The translations under genes and the position numbers were made by a program. Positions 27,283 through 35,281 of a DNA stretch of 64,000 nucleotides are shown piece after piece; position 1 is the stretch's first letter; each line of letters begins with the position of its first letter. A model generated the notes under the pieces. That model saw only the letters and a program-made list of their open reading frames with translations, was not told the DNA's origin and ran no database searches. Source of the stretch: an uncultured Clostridia bacterium (GTDB taxonomy: Bacteria; Bacillota; Clostridia; TANB77; CAG-508); contig CAPNDH010000003.1 in the NCBI GenBank assembly GCA_948664205.1, forward strand, positions 1 through 64,000. Direction: 5' to 3'.

Positions 27283-27293
27283 TTTCTGTTCAA

Positions 27294-27324
27294 AAGAAGC
27301 GCACATGAAAATTGTGCGCTTCTT
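27294..27324 (+). terminator. Terminator of the 26008 lipoprotein
   Basis: Stem AAGAAGCGCACA (27294-27305) and TGTGCGCTTCTT (27313-27324), identical arms to 25731-25761. Preceded by TCTGTTCAA, complementary (with one G-U) to the leader TTGAACAGG. Confidence 0.92.
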
Positions 27325-27333
27325 TATTATTTT

Positions 27334-28323
27334 TTAAGGCTCATATACATAGCATTCTAAAGTTTTTCTACCATATTGCAATGCTTCTCCATGTGAACCC
27401 ATATATATATCTAATTTGCTATTTGATATTGCTCCACCTCTATCTTGTACTTTAAACCATCCTCCATTTGGTTTATTAGCTAGAGCTGGTATATATATTA
27501 CTGTTCCCATTTTGTAACCTTTACCTGCTGCTACTGTATACCATGCAGACGCTCTTGCTCCTGAAGCTGTAATTCCTGTTGACTTTCCACAACATTTTGA
27601 ACATGAGCAATATGCAGATGTATTAAAGCTTTTTACTATTGGTGTTATTCCTTCTACTGATTTTGCAAGTACAGTTGATGCTGTAAGTGCTGGGTTTGTA
27701 GTTGCCACTCTTTCTGCACCTCTTGAGGTTATTTGTATTGTTCGTACTTCAACAATTTTATTTACTGGTTCTTTTATAACTTTTACAGACATCTCTATTC
27801 TTTCTATTTCAATTTCATTTTGATATCTTACTTTATACGTTACTTCTTTTAAACCATTAATACCATTTTGCACTACTCTATTTTGTTTTGTTCCTTCTCC
27901 TGTTGCCTCTTTTGTAATTGTTTCATATGGTATTACTACCTTTTCTACTATTATTTTTTCTTTAACACTATTGTAGTTTTGCAAAATTTCTTCTGTAGTA
28001 ACACTTTCTTCAGTTTCTGCTACTTGTTGTTTTACTTCGGAAGCTTTTGTTATTTTTATTGTTTTGTTATCTGAAATTTCTGCTTCTAAGTCTGGTGTAA
28101 CTACTTCATCTTCCAAAACTGTTATATGATTTTCTTCTAATATATCTGCTACTTTCGTTTTAGTTGTTAAAACTGTCATTTCATAATTACTTGAAAGTAT
28201 TATTTTTACATTTACAAATTTAGCGTTTGTAGCCATTACACCAATACCCATTATAAATATAAATATTAAACATATTGCTAATATTTTTCTTACGGATACA
28301 GATGCTTTGTCCGTTTTGTTCAT
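27334..28323 (-). CDS. YabE-like G5 / 3D-domain cell-wall protein
   Basis: 329 residues. Signal anchor (KILAICLIFIFIMGIGVMA), one ubiquitin-like DUF348 unit (about 38-95), a G5 domain (about 110-205; PYETITKEA ... RVVQNGINGLKEVTYKV), and a C-terminal 3D domain (about 230-329) with FNTSAYCSCSKCCG, GITASGARA and VQDRGGAISNSKLDIYMG, where the conserved Asp residues act in peptidoglycan cleavage. Matches YabE/resuscitation-factor-like lytic transglycosylases, fewer DUF348 units than Bacillus YabE. Extracellular. AAAGGAGGTTAATTTT precedes the ATG; a TTGACA-17-TATAAT promoter lies at 28354-28382. Confidence 0.9.
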   Translation of the reverse strand: MNKTDKASVSVRKILAICLIFIFIMGIGVMATNAKFVNVKIILSSNYEMTVLTTKTKVADILEENHITVLEDEVVTPDLEAEISDNKTIKITKASEVKQQVAETEESVTTEEILQNYNSVKEKIIVEKVVIPYETITKEATGEGTKQNRVVQNGINGLKEVTYKVRYQNEIEIERIEMSVKVIKEPVNKIVEVRTIQITSRGAERVATTNPALTASTVLAKSVEGITPIVKSFNTSAYCSCSKCCGKSTGITASGARASAWYTVAAGKGYKMGTVIYIPALANKPNGGWFKVQDRGGAISNSKLDIYMGSHGEALQYGRKTLECYVYEP

Positions 28324-28353
28324 AAAATTAACCTCCTTTTATGTAACAACGAA

Positions 28354-28382
28354 ATTATATCATTAAAATATAAGCTTGTCAA
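28354..28382 (-). promoter_or_regulatory. Promoter of the G5/3D gene
   Basis: Minus strand TTGACA (28377-28382), 17-bp spacer, TATAAT (28354-28359). Close to the gene, which leaves no room for a leader riboswitch of the kind known for yabE in other Bacillota. Confidence 0.85.
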
Positions 28383-28466
28383 ATTTTTGCAAAAATTTCA
28401 ACCCCTTCGGCTACAAGGGTTTGCGAGAGTTTAACATAATTTTTAAAAGCTGTTATGTTCAAAAAA

Positions 28467-28505
28467 ACAAGCCTTTACTATATTATATTCGGCTTGTACA
28501 AAAAA
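28467..28505 (-). terminator. Terminator-like hairpin upstream of the G5/3D gene
   Basis: Minus strand: ACAAGCC, 17-nt loop, GGCTTGT, T-run. It would end transcripts coming through the 28609-28702 element or from tatD. Confidence 0.7.
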
Positions 28506-28608
28506 ATGAATATTTCTTTTATTTTTTTGAATAATAGTATCATATAAAGAATTTTTTACATTTAAAATAGTAGTACTTAAAATACATAGAGTAATCTTTT
28601 GTATTGAT

Positions 28609-28702
28609 ATATTAAAATAAAAATTAAATGCCGACAGCCCTTTGAGGCGGGGGAATACCCGTGAGCTTGGAGGCTTTGATTTTTATTTTAATATATCAAT
28701 AT
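28609..28702. ncRNA. Candidate structured RNA or small inverted-repeat element
   Basis: Perfect 21-bp inverted arms (TTGATATATTAAAATAAAAAT and its complement; almost no GC) flank a GC-rich core of about 52 nt. The core can form the hairpins GCC-CUUUGA-GGC and GGG-GGAAUA-CCC inside an outer AUGCC/GGCU closing stem. GC content jumps sharply against the surroundings. No match to a riboswitch or ribozyme family I know; a MITE is the main alternative. Strand not determined; a minus-strand terminator follows at 28467-28505. Confidence 0.45.
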
Positions 28703-28716
28703 GAAAGATGGTTTAT

Positions 28717-29511
28717 TTAACACATATTTATTATTTTAAATACCTTTGTGGCATTTTTATACGTAGCATTCGCTACTTCTTCTAAGGTTATTCTTCTAAA
28801 TTCTGCTATTTTTTCTGCTATATATTTAACATTTCTACTATCATTTCTAGTTCCTCTTTTAGGCTCTGGAGCCAAATATGGGCTATCTGTTTCTATTAGC
28901 ATTCTATTTAATGGAACCATATTTACTATTTCTTCTGCATTTTTAGAGTTTTTGAAGGTTACTGGCCCTGCAAAAGATATGTAGAAACCTAACTCTAACC
29001 CTTGTTTTACAAGTTCTCTATTTAATGGGCAACAATGAAAAATACCTTTGTTATTTACAATGTTTTCTTTTATAATTTTTAGTGTATCATCAACTGCCTC
29101 TCTAGTATGAATTACTATTGGCATATTATATTTATTGGCAAGTTTAATTTGTTTTATAAAAACTTCCCTTTGTATATCTTTATTTTCCTTATTCCAATAA
29201 TAGTCTAAGCCAATTTCTCCTATTGCTACTATTTTCTTATTTGGGTCTTGTTTTATTATATTTTCTATTTTTTCTATCATTAAATCAACTTCGCTTAAAC
29301 TTTCAGGAACATCATTTGGAGAAATTCCTACTATTGAATATATAAAACTATGCTTATTTGATATTTTTAAACTTTCCTTTGAAGACTCTATATCATAACC
29401 TGCACATATAAATTTTGTAACACCCGAATTATATGTTTCTTGTATTATTTGTTCTCTATCTTCATCAAATTTTTCATCATTATAATGCGAATGTGAATCA
29501 AAAAATTCCAT
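28717..29511 (-). CDS. tatD: TatD-family metal-dependent hydrolase
   Basis: 264 residues. TatD-type deoxyribonuclease, TIM-barrel fold: N-terminal metal-binding DSHSHYN, AIGEIGLDYYW with catalytic Glu, FIKQIKLANKYNMPIVIHTREA with His, FHCCP, and the C-terminal LIETDSPYLAPEPKRGTRN with Asp. Involved in DNA processing/repair. GGAAGGAGAGAAATAT gives the ribosome binding site; the adjacent GTGCG of a repeat abuts it. Downstream of acpS on the same strand, separated by a repeat element. Confidence 0.95.
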   Translation of the reverse strand: MEFFDSHSHYNDEKFDEDREQIIQETYNSGVTKFICAGYDIESSKESLKISNKHSFIYSIVGISPNDVPESLSEVDLMIEKIENIIKQDPNKKIVAIGEIGLDYYWNKENKDIQREVFIKQIKLANKYNMPIVIHTREAVDDTLKIIKENIVNNKGIFHCCPLNRELVKQGLELGFYISFAGPVTFKNSKNAEEIVNMVPLNRMLIETDSPYLAPEPKRGTRNDSRNVKYIAEKIAEFRRITLEEVANATYKNATKVFKIINMC

Positions 29512-29529
29512 ATATTTCTCTCCTTCCGC

Positions 29530-29635
29530 ACGGTAAGGACGGTCCTTTCCGTTCCGAATTCGTAAACGCCAGGGGACACTCCTTTATTTTGGTAATTTCT
29601 TCGAATGGTAGGGTCGCCCTAGCCGACCCCTACAA
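29530..29635. repeat. Mosaic repeat between acpS and tatD
   Basis: Contains GGTAAGGACGGTCCTTTCC, TGGTAATTTCTTCGAA and a terminal GGTAGGGTCGCCCTAGCCGA then CCCCTACA, i.e. a family B end. The CTA at 29630-29632 is the complement of the acpS stop TAG, so the repeat supplies the acpS stop codon. Confidence 0.6.
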
Positions 29636-30001
29636 TTTTATTATACAGTTTGCAACTGCATAATCTTTTATATGTGATAAGCTAATATCAATTTCTATTT
29701 CCTTATCTATTTTTTCTTTATTTAATGTCACATATGGTCTTCCTTGCTCATTATTTAATATTTCCATATCTAACCATGTTAAATCGTATTTATTATTTAG
29801 TATTGGAGATATTGCCTTAAATATTGCTTCTTTTCCTGCAAACCTTGCTGCATAGTGTTCGAATTTTTTTATGTTTTTACTTTCACAGTATTGTATTTCA
29901 TTTTTTGTATATACTTCATTTAAAAATTTATCTCCTAATTTTTCTATTGCTTTTTTTATTCTCTGTACTTCTATTATATCTGTTCCACAGGTTATATTCA
30001 T
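29630..30001 (-). CDS. acpS: Holo-[acyl-carrier-protein] synthase
   Basis: Transfers 4'-phosphopantetheine from CoA to apo-ACP for fatty-acid synthesis. 123 residues, normal length, when started at ATG 30001 (GGAGGGGAAA upstream). N-terminal MNITCGTDIIEVQRIKKAIE with metal-binding Asp, and AARFAGKEAIFKA with Glu/Lys; C-terminal DISLSHIKDYAVA. The ORF open from 30052 is longer only because it reads through a repeat. The stop codon lies in the repeat end at 29630-29635. Confidence 0.94.
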   Translation of the reverse strand: MNITCGTDIIEVQRIKKAIEKLGDKFLNEVYTKNEIQYCESKNIKKFEHYAARFAGKEAIFKAISPILNNKYDLTWLDMEILNNEQGRPYVTLNKEKIDKEIEIDISLSHIKDYAVANCIIKL

Positions 30002-30024
30002 TTTCCCCTCCGCACATAAATATT

Positions 30025-30081
30025 TTAAGGGCGTAATTCGGTAAATTCTCATTGGTATTCCTTACCGATTTAGCCCCTACA
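30025..30081. repeat. GGTAAGGAATACC-type palindromic repeat ending CCCCTACA
   Basis: TTCGGTAAATTCTCATTGGT then ATTCCTTACCGATTTAGCCC: GGTAAxxAATACC-like inverted arms and a family B end. A related copy is at 61971-62030. Confidence 0.6.
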
Positions 30082-30154
30082 TCTATTTCTAATTTTCTAC
30101 TATATCTAGTTTTATATATAATTTCCTATGTTTTTTATAATAATTTTTTGAATT

Positions 30155-31666
30155 TTATTTTGTATAATAATTTGCATTTATATCTTCTGATAAATGATAT
30201 TGTCCAATAAAGTCTATAACTAAATTATTTTCTAACTTATATTTTGGTTCTACTATTACTTTTCCTGTTTGGTCTATTGCTCCCCATTTTCCATCTTTTT
30301 TTACTGCTGAATATCCATATTTATTTTGTTCTGTTGCATCATCATAAATATAGTCTACTATAACTATTCCTTTATTATTTACATATCCGTATTTTCCATC
30401 TTTTTTGCTTAAGAATAATGTTCCTGTTAATATTTCTGAGCTTTCTTTTTGTTCTAATTTGAAGTTGTAATATTTATAATCTTCTCCTACTCTTATACGT
30501 ATATAATTCTTTTGCGTATTAATTTCTGATATTATTCCTGTTGCCTTTAAATTAAAATCTCTGCTATATAAATCTGTTTCAGCATTTTCTTTTTGTGCTC
30601 TTATAAAATCTGCTTGTGAAACATACTCTATATATTCATAATTAAATGGTATTTTTTCTTCATTTTGTATTGTTATAATTCCATATTTGCCCGCTTTTTT
30701 AGCAATATATGTGTCTGTAAATGCAAATGTTAAATCATCATATGTAGCTTCTATTTTTGTTTCTCCTGAAAGTGTAGAAACTCCATATTTACCTGCCTTT
30801 TTAATAACTACATTGTTAGAATTTATTTGTTTTACTTCTTCAAAACCTTCTTCTAAATATGTATTACCTTGTGAATCAACTATCTTTTGTTTTCCATTAT
30901 CCTTTACTACATAACTATTGTTTCCATATACATTTTTTATTTCATCATATTTTGTTTCTAAAACTATTTCTTTACTTGTAGATATTACACCATATTTCCC
31001 ATTTTCTGCTTTTACTATAAATCCATCTTCATACTTGTTTGTTAATGATGTAATTTCATTATAAGAATTTTCTATAATAATATTTCCTATATTATCTACT
31101 AAGCCTTGTTTTCCTTCTTTAACTGTTATATAGGCATTTTTAGTTCCAATAATTGCTTTTATTTCATCATATGAGCATGCTAATAATTCTTTTCCTTCTA
31201 AATTAATTAAACCATATTTTCCATCTTTTTGAACTTTTAATACATTTGCTTCATACCATAAATTATTTGATTTATCATTATTGTATATAACCTCTACTTT
31301 ATTGTAGTCTTTATATAATTCTTGCTTTTTTTCATTATATACTTTTGTTTCAAATGTACTTGTTTCATAATTTACATTTGAAGTACATATAAATATAGGT
31401 TTTGTATTATCTGGTATAATTATCATTTCTTCATATGTAGGTTCTATTATTACTTTTTGGTTTGTATCTATAACTCCCCATTTTCCATTTTCATATATTG
31501 TATAATACCCTATTGGGAATACCTTGTCATTTATAGAGCTATCATTATTTAATAATTTTTTTATTCCTACTACAAACATAATAATTACTAGTATTGCAAT
31601 TATTACTGATATTACTTTTTTTATATTTAGCTTTGGTTCAGTATCATATCTTTTACCACGACTCAT
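30155..31666 (-). CDS. WG-repeat surface protein
   Basis: 503 residues with one N-terminal membrane helix (about 17-37) after a short basic tail, then at least eight WG (KWG-type) repeats: NGKWGVIDTNQKVIIEPTYEE, DGKYGLINLEGKELLACSYDE, NGKYGVISTSKEIVLETKYDE, AGKYGVSTLSGETKIEATYDD, AGKYGIITIQNEEKIPFNYEY, DGKYGYVNNKGIVIVDYIYDD, DGKWGAIDQTGKVIVEPKY. WG repeats form a beta-propeller-like scaffold; partner unknown. Probably displayed outside the cell. Confidence 0.88.
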   Translation of the reverse strand: MSRGKRYDTEPKLNIKKVISVIIAILVIIMFVVGIKKLLNNDSSINDKVFPIGYYTIYENGKWGVIDTNQKVIIEPTYEEMIIIPDNTKPIFICTSNVNYETSTFETKVYNEKKQELYKDYNKVEVIYNNDKSNNLWYEANVLKVQKDGKYGLINLEGKELLACSYDEIKAIIGTKNAYITVKEGKQGLVDNIGNIIIENSYNEITSLTNKYEDGFIVKAENGKYGVISTSKEIVLETKYDEIKNVYGNNSYVVKDNGKQKIVDSQGNTYLEEGFEEVKQINSNNVVIKKAGKYGVSTLSGETKIEATYDDLTFAFTDTYIAKKAGKYGIITIQNEEKIPFNYEYIEYVSQADFIRAQKENAETDLYSRDFNLKATGIISEINTQKNYIRIRVGEDYKYYNFKLEQKESSEILTGTLFLSKKDGKYGYVNNKGIVIVDYIYDDATEQNKYGYSAVKKDGKWGAIDQTGKVIVEPKYKLENNLVIDFIGQYHLSEDINANYYTK

Positions 31667-31769
31667 AAATTTTCTCCTTATTATGGTTTTGTGCTTATAC
31701 TATATCATAAATTAGGTACAAAAAACAAGTATTATAACTTAAAATATTATATTTTACTATAATAGAAAC

Positions 31770-31799
31770 GAACAACTGTGAGTTTTATCACAGTTGTTC
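31770..31799. terminator. Hairpin terminator near the 31807 gene
   Basis: Perfect 12-bp stem GAACAACTGTGA / TCACAGTTGTTC with 6-nt loop; the better T-run is on the plus strand. Confidence 0.75.
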
Positions 31800-31806
31800 A
31801 TTTTTC

Positions 31807-32238
31807 TTATTTCCATCTTTCTTCCCAACGGCTTAACAATAATGTAAACATATTTTCACTATATTGACAGCCTATATATTGCTCCCAGAAATCTTTGCAT
31901 AATTCATCTTCCATTGGATATGTAGCATTTGCATCTATATCTATATTTATAAAATGATATTTTAGATACTCACCTTCACTATCTACACATGTTGAGAAAA
32001 ACGATATTAATGTAAATACTTCTTCTTTGGTAGAAATAATAATTAAAATCTCATTAATTGATATTTCTTCAATTAATGTTTCAATTTCATTTTGGCAAGC
32101 ATTTACTCTTCTCAGCCAAAATTTATAATCTTCACTTTCGATATCATTTTTAAACCATCTTCGTTGTGTTTGTTCATATGCAATGTAATAACTTTTGCAT
32201 AAACTTTTGAAATAGCTTTGTACGTTGTATGTATTCAT
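31807..32238 (-). CDS. Small soluble orphan protein
   Basis: 143 residues, acidic, Trp/Tyr/Cys-rich, no signal peptide or membrane segment. No family recognised. TAGGAGGGTACAGG precedes the ATG. The promoter at 32289-32317 carries the TTATGTAA motif, grouping it with the other orphan genes. No CGG codon. Confidence 0.6.
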   Translation of the reverse strand: MNTYNVQSYFKSLCKSYYIAYEQTQRRWFKNDIESEDYKFWLRRVNACQNEIETLIEEISINEILIIISTKEEVFTLISFFSTCVDSEGEYLKYHFINIDIDANATYPMEDELCKDFWEQYIGCQYSENMFTLLLSRWEERWK

Positions 32239-32288
32239 CCTGTACCCTCCTATAAAGTTATTTACTTCTACTATAGTTACTGCTTTGC

Positions 32289-32317
32289 ATTATATCATAT
32301 TGTTTTACATAAATCAA
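32289..32317 (-). promoter_or_regulatory. Promoter with TTATGTAA spacer motif
   Basis: Minus strand TTGATT (32312-32317), 17-bp spacer, TATAAT (32289-32294); TTATGTAA at 32305-32312 overlapping the end of the -35 box. Confidence 0.75.
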
Positions 32318-32381
32318 TACAAAGCATTTAATTTTACGCAATTTTTATTAAGTAATATTGGGCAGTTTGTTACAAAAATGA

Positions 32382-32545
32382 TGACGCAAAAGGGACAGAT
32401 GACGCATTGGAAAAACAGAATTAAAAATTTCTACGCAATGCAAATTGCTAGAAATTCTAAATTCTGTAATAACTATCTTCTAAGGAAAGTCATCATACTA
32501 TGATAACTTTCTAAGAAGATAGAAAACATCCCCAACGCGTCATCT
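32382..32545. repeat. REP-like repeat (copy 3) interrupted by another element, after spoIIE
   Basis: Outer parts TGACGCAAAAGGGACAGATG + CGCATTGGAAA and CATCCCCAACGCGTCATCT match the intact copy at 18841-18893. Between them (about 32412-32527) lies an insertion with two hairpins, one built on CAGAATT/AATTCTG and one on CTATCTTCT/AGAAGATAG, the latter of family A type. The spoIIE stop codon TGA (32540-32542) is inside the repeat arm. Confidence 0.8.
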
Positions 32546-35011
32546 ATTATTAATTTTTGCTACTATTACTGTCATGTCGTCTTTTGGTATTCCGTAGTTA
32601 TTGTCTATGGCTTCTTGCAGAATAATGTCTGCTATTTTTTGTGGGTCGTCGGTTTCTAGTTCTTCTAGTAAGAATTTTAGCCATAGTTCTTTGTTTGTGT
32701 ATTCTTCTGATGATTCTAGTATTCCATCGCTACACATTACTAGTATATCTCCATCGTTTAAGTCTTTATCATATACTACTAAGTCTATATCATTTAATAT
32801 TCCTGTTGGTAGTGATAGTGATTTTAATACTTGTACATTTCTTTTATTTTTAACAAATGTTGGACATGCTCCATTTTTTATAAATTCTAGGTTTTTAGCG
32901 TATAAGTCAAATATTGCTATATCTAATGTTGCATACATATCTTCTTCATTTATTGCTCCTAAACTTGCGTTTATTAAACGTAATGATGTGTCTTTATCAA
33001 AACCTGATGATAGTAGTTTATTAAGCATTGCTATTGCCATATTACTACTTTTTCTTGCTTCTTTTCCTGAACCCATTCCATCACTTATTGCTACTAGGTA
33101 TTTTCCATCCTCTAGCCTTGTTTGTATACTGCTATCTCCTGAAGATATTGAACCCTGCTTTGTAGCTTTTGCTATTCCTATTTGCATTTGTTGTTTATCT
33201 TCTGATATAAATGTATATAAGCATTTTTCTTTATTTAGCCTCAAACCACATTCTTGTTTTTCTAAAACCATATTTTGCCCTAAAGCTTTTGATATTATTT
33301 TTGTCATTTTTTTAATATTGCACATTGGTTTTTCCACATTTTCACATGTGCTTGTGTATAAGTCTAATTTTATTCTTCCTGAAGCTTCTTTTGCTATACT
33401 TATTTGTGCTGGGTTTAAATCAATTTCTTTTAGAAGTTCTTTTATTTCTTCTTTCTTTTCTAAATATTCATCTTCTTCTTTGGCTTCTATATTTTCTGCA
33501 AGTGCTCCTATTGCTTTTGAAACTTCTTCTAATTGATTTGATACTGCTTTTTTATTTTCATCTAACTTTTTCTTCCATATAAAATTTAGTTTGCTTACTC
33601 TATATGAATAGTTAATAATTTTTACTATTTTTAATATATCTTCTTTTGTTTCATCTGTTAAAATTATGTAGTTATTGTGTTTAGCTAATATTTCTATTAA
33701 GTCTTTTTCTACTATCATTTCTTTTTCTAGAAGTAAGTCGAATATGTCTTCTATTAAACCTTCTTCTGGTGAATAAATATCATCAAATAGAATATTATCT
33801 TCTATACCTTCTATATTACTTTGAAGTTCTTTTTCAAATATTTTGAAGTTATCTTTTTCTTGTTGTTTTAGTTCCTCTTCATCTACTATTGTTGCTGCTG
33901 CTTCTTTATAACTTTTAGCTATCTCTGAAAGTGTTTCGGACATTGCTTCTAATTTATATACTGCTTCTTTATTTTCTTCTAAATTTCTCCCTATACTTTC
34001 TGGAAGTAACATAGGCTCACTTATTACATCTTCTATATTTATTTTTACTTTTTTTGGAACTGCTAAAAGCCCAAGTGCTGCTATTAATATTTCTTGTAAT
34101 TTTATTATTTCTACTGTATTTCCATTTGCTACATATGCCAGAGCTACATTTCCTAGTATAAAGCCTATTATTACTCCTATTTTTCCGAATTTACTAAATA
34201 TTCCTGCTATCATTCCTGAAAGTGCATATGATGCTACCATGTCTATTTCACCTGCACCTATTACTCCTAATACTGTTCCTACTGTTATACCTGCAGTTGC
34301 TCCCACAAGTATTCCATTTTTCCAACCCATTATTAAAACTATTAATATGCATAATATGTTTTTTACTGAATAACCGAATATTGCAAAATTACCTATACAT
34401 GATACTGCTATCCCTAAAAGCAGGCTTGCACCCATTACTTCTTCAATAGAATATACATTTCCTTTTCCTAGCTTATTAATTACTGGTATAGCATTTGCAA
34501 ATATTTTGTAGAAAATAAATATACATATGCTATTCATTACTTGTACTAAAATATCATATACTACTATTTCGTTTTTGAATATTAGTTTTGAGCCACCTAT
34601 AATTAGGCTAAATAGGAATACTCTTAAACCTAATTTTCTTTGTTCATTATTTTCGCTACTATATTTAGGTGGCTTTATTAACACACTAAATAATAACATT
34701 AGAGATATTAATATGTAATTTAAAGTACTTGTCCCACCAAATGATATTAAATTTGCAGTTCCTATTACTAAAAATGGTATACCTATTGGCAAACTATTAC
34801 TTAGTATTGCACAAAGCATTGCTATTCCAAATGGTGCTAAATCTTCGTTTACCCAAAATGATACTAGTGATACCATAAATGATATTATATATAGTAAAAC
34901 CTTTTGTTTTGTAAAAGATTTTTTTATTATTTCTTTTATTGTTTCACTTCTATTTACTTGTTCATAGGTATTTTGATTTTCTTCAAAATTTCTTTCTATG
35001 TTTTGAAACAT
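32540..35011 (-). CDS. spoIIE: Stage II sporulation protein E
   Basis: Membrane phosphatase that activates sigma-F in the forespore by dephosphorylating SpoIIAA. About 823 residues, usual length. Around ten membrane helices to residue ~330, a central regulatory region, and a C-terminal PP2C phosphatase (about 600-826) with VAISDGMGSGKEARKSS, LIFINASLGAINEED-like region, NGACPTFVKNK and ILVMCSDGILES motifs. ATG 35011 has GAGGTG at correct distance; a GTG at 35020 also opens the frame. Shows the organism makes endospores. Confidence 0.96.
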   Translation of the reverse strand: MFQNIERNFEENQNTYEQVNRSETIKEIIKKSFTKQKVLLYIISFMVSLVSFWVNEDLAPFGIAMLCAILSNSLPIGIPFLVIGTANLISFGGTSTLNYILISLMLLFSVLIKPPKYSSENNEQRKLGLRVFLFSLIIGGSKLIFKNEIVVYDILVQVMNSICIFIFYKIFANAIPVINKLGKGNVYSIEEVMGASLLLGIAVSCIGNFAIFGYSVKNILCILIVLIMGWKNGILVGATAGITVGTVLGVIGAGEIDMVASYALSGMIAGIFSKFGKIGVIIGFILGNVALAYVANGNTVEIIKLQEILIAALGLLAVPKKVKINIEDVISEPMLLPESIGRNLEENKEAVYKLEAMSETLSEIAKSYKEAAATIVDEEELKQQEKDNFKIFEKELQSNIEGIEDNILFDDIYSPEEGLIEDIFDLLLEKEMIVEKDLIEILAKHNNYIILTDETKEDILKIVKIINYSYRVSKLNFIWKKKLDENKKAVSNQLEEVSKAIGALAENIEAKEEDEYLEKKEEIKELLKEIDLNPAQISIAKEASGRIKLDLYTSTCENVEKPMCNIKKMTKIISKALGQNMVLEKQECGLRLNKEKCLYTFISEDKQQMQIGIAKATKQGSISSGDSSIQTRLEDGKYLVAISDGMGSGKEARKSSNMAIAMLNKLLSSGFDKDTSLRLINASLGAINEEDMYATLDIAIFDLYAKNLEFIKNGACPTFVKNKRNVQVLKSLSLPTGILNDIDLVVYDKDLNDGDILVMCSDGILESSEEYTNKELWLKFLLEELETDDPQKIADIILQEAIDNNYGIPKDDMTVIVAKINNR

Positions 35012-35222
35012 CCTTATCACCTCATACTTTTAATCTTTTGATTTTTTTCTTTTGTTATTTTAATACAGTCTTTTCTAATTTTTTGTCGTAATTAAGTATG
35101 AAATTAAAAAAGTTTTTTACAATTTGTGATATATTTTTCTATTTATATATTTTATTGTTTATTATTTTTCAAAAGTTTTATTTATTTTATCGCAAAATGG
35201 GGGAAATTACAAGGGAAATACA

Positions 35223-35250
35223 AAAAAATACCCGTTATTGGGTATTTTTT
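35223..35250 (-). terminator. Terminator of the pilin-like gene
   Basis: Stem AAAAAATACCC (35223-35233) with GGGTATTTTTT (35240-35250), 6-nt loop. Confidence 0.88.
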
Positions 35251-35281
35251 GCATTTTACATTTCAATTTAATAATTATATA

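Larger units (their letters stand above)
28324..28716. other. Intergenic region between tatD and the G5/3D gene
   Basis: About 390 bp with no ORF. It holds the promoter at 28354-28382, a small hairpin with AACCCCTT/AAGGGTT arms near 28399-28421, the terminator at 28467-28505 and the structured element at 28609-28702. Confidence 0.6.

Noticed and set aside
28324..28353. ydaO-type riboswitch before the G5/3D gene
   Set aside because: The promoter lies only about 30 bp from the start codon, leaving no space for a riboswitch.
28609..28702. Twister, hammerhead or known riboswitch at this element
   Set aside because: Core lacks the conserved sequences of these families as I know them (no CUGAUGA/GAAA pair, no UAA...GGUCCCAAG pattern).
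30002..30052. Longer acpS start at 30052
   Set aside because: The extra codons come from a repeat and lack a ribosome binding site; MNITCGTDI at 30001 is the normal start.
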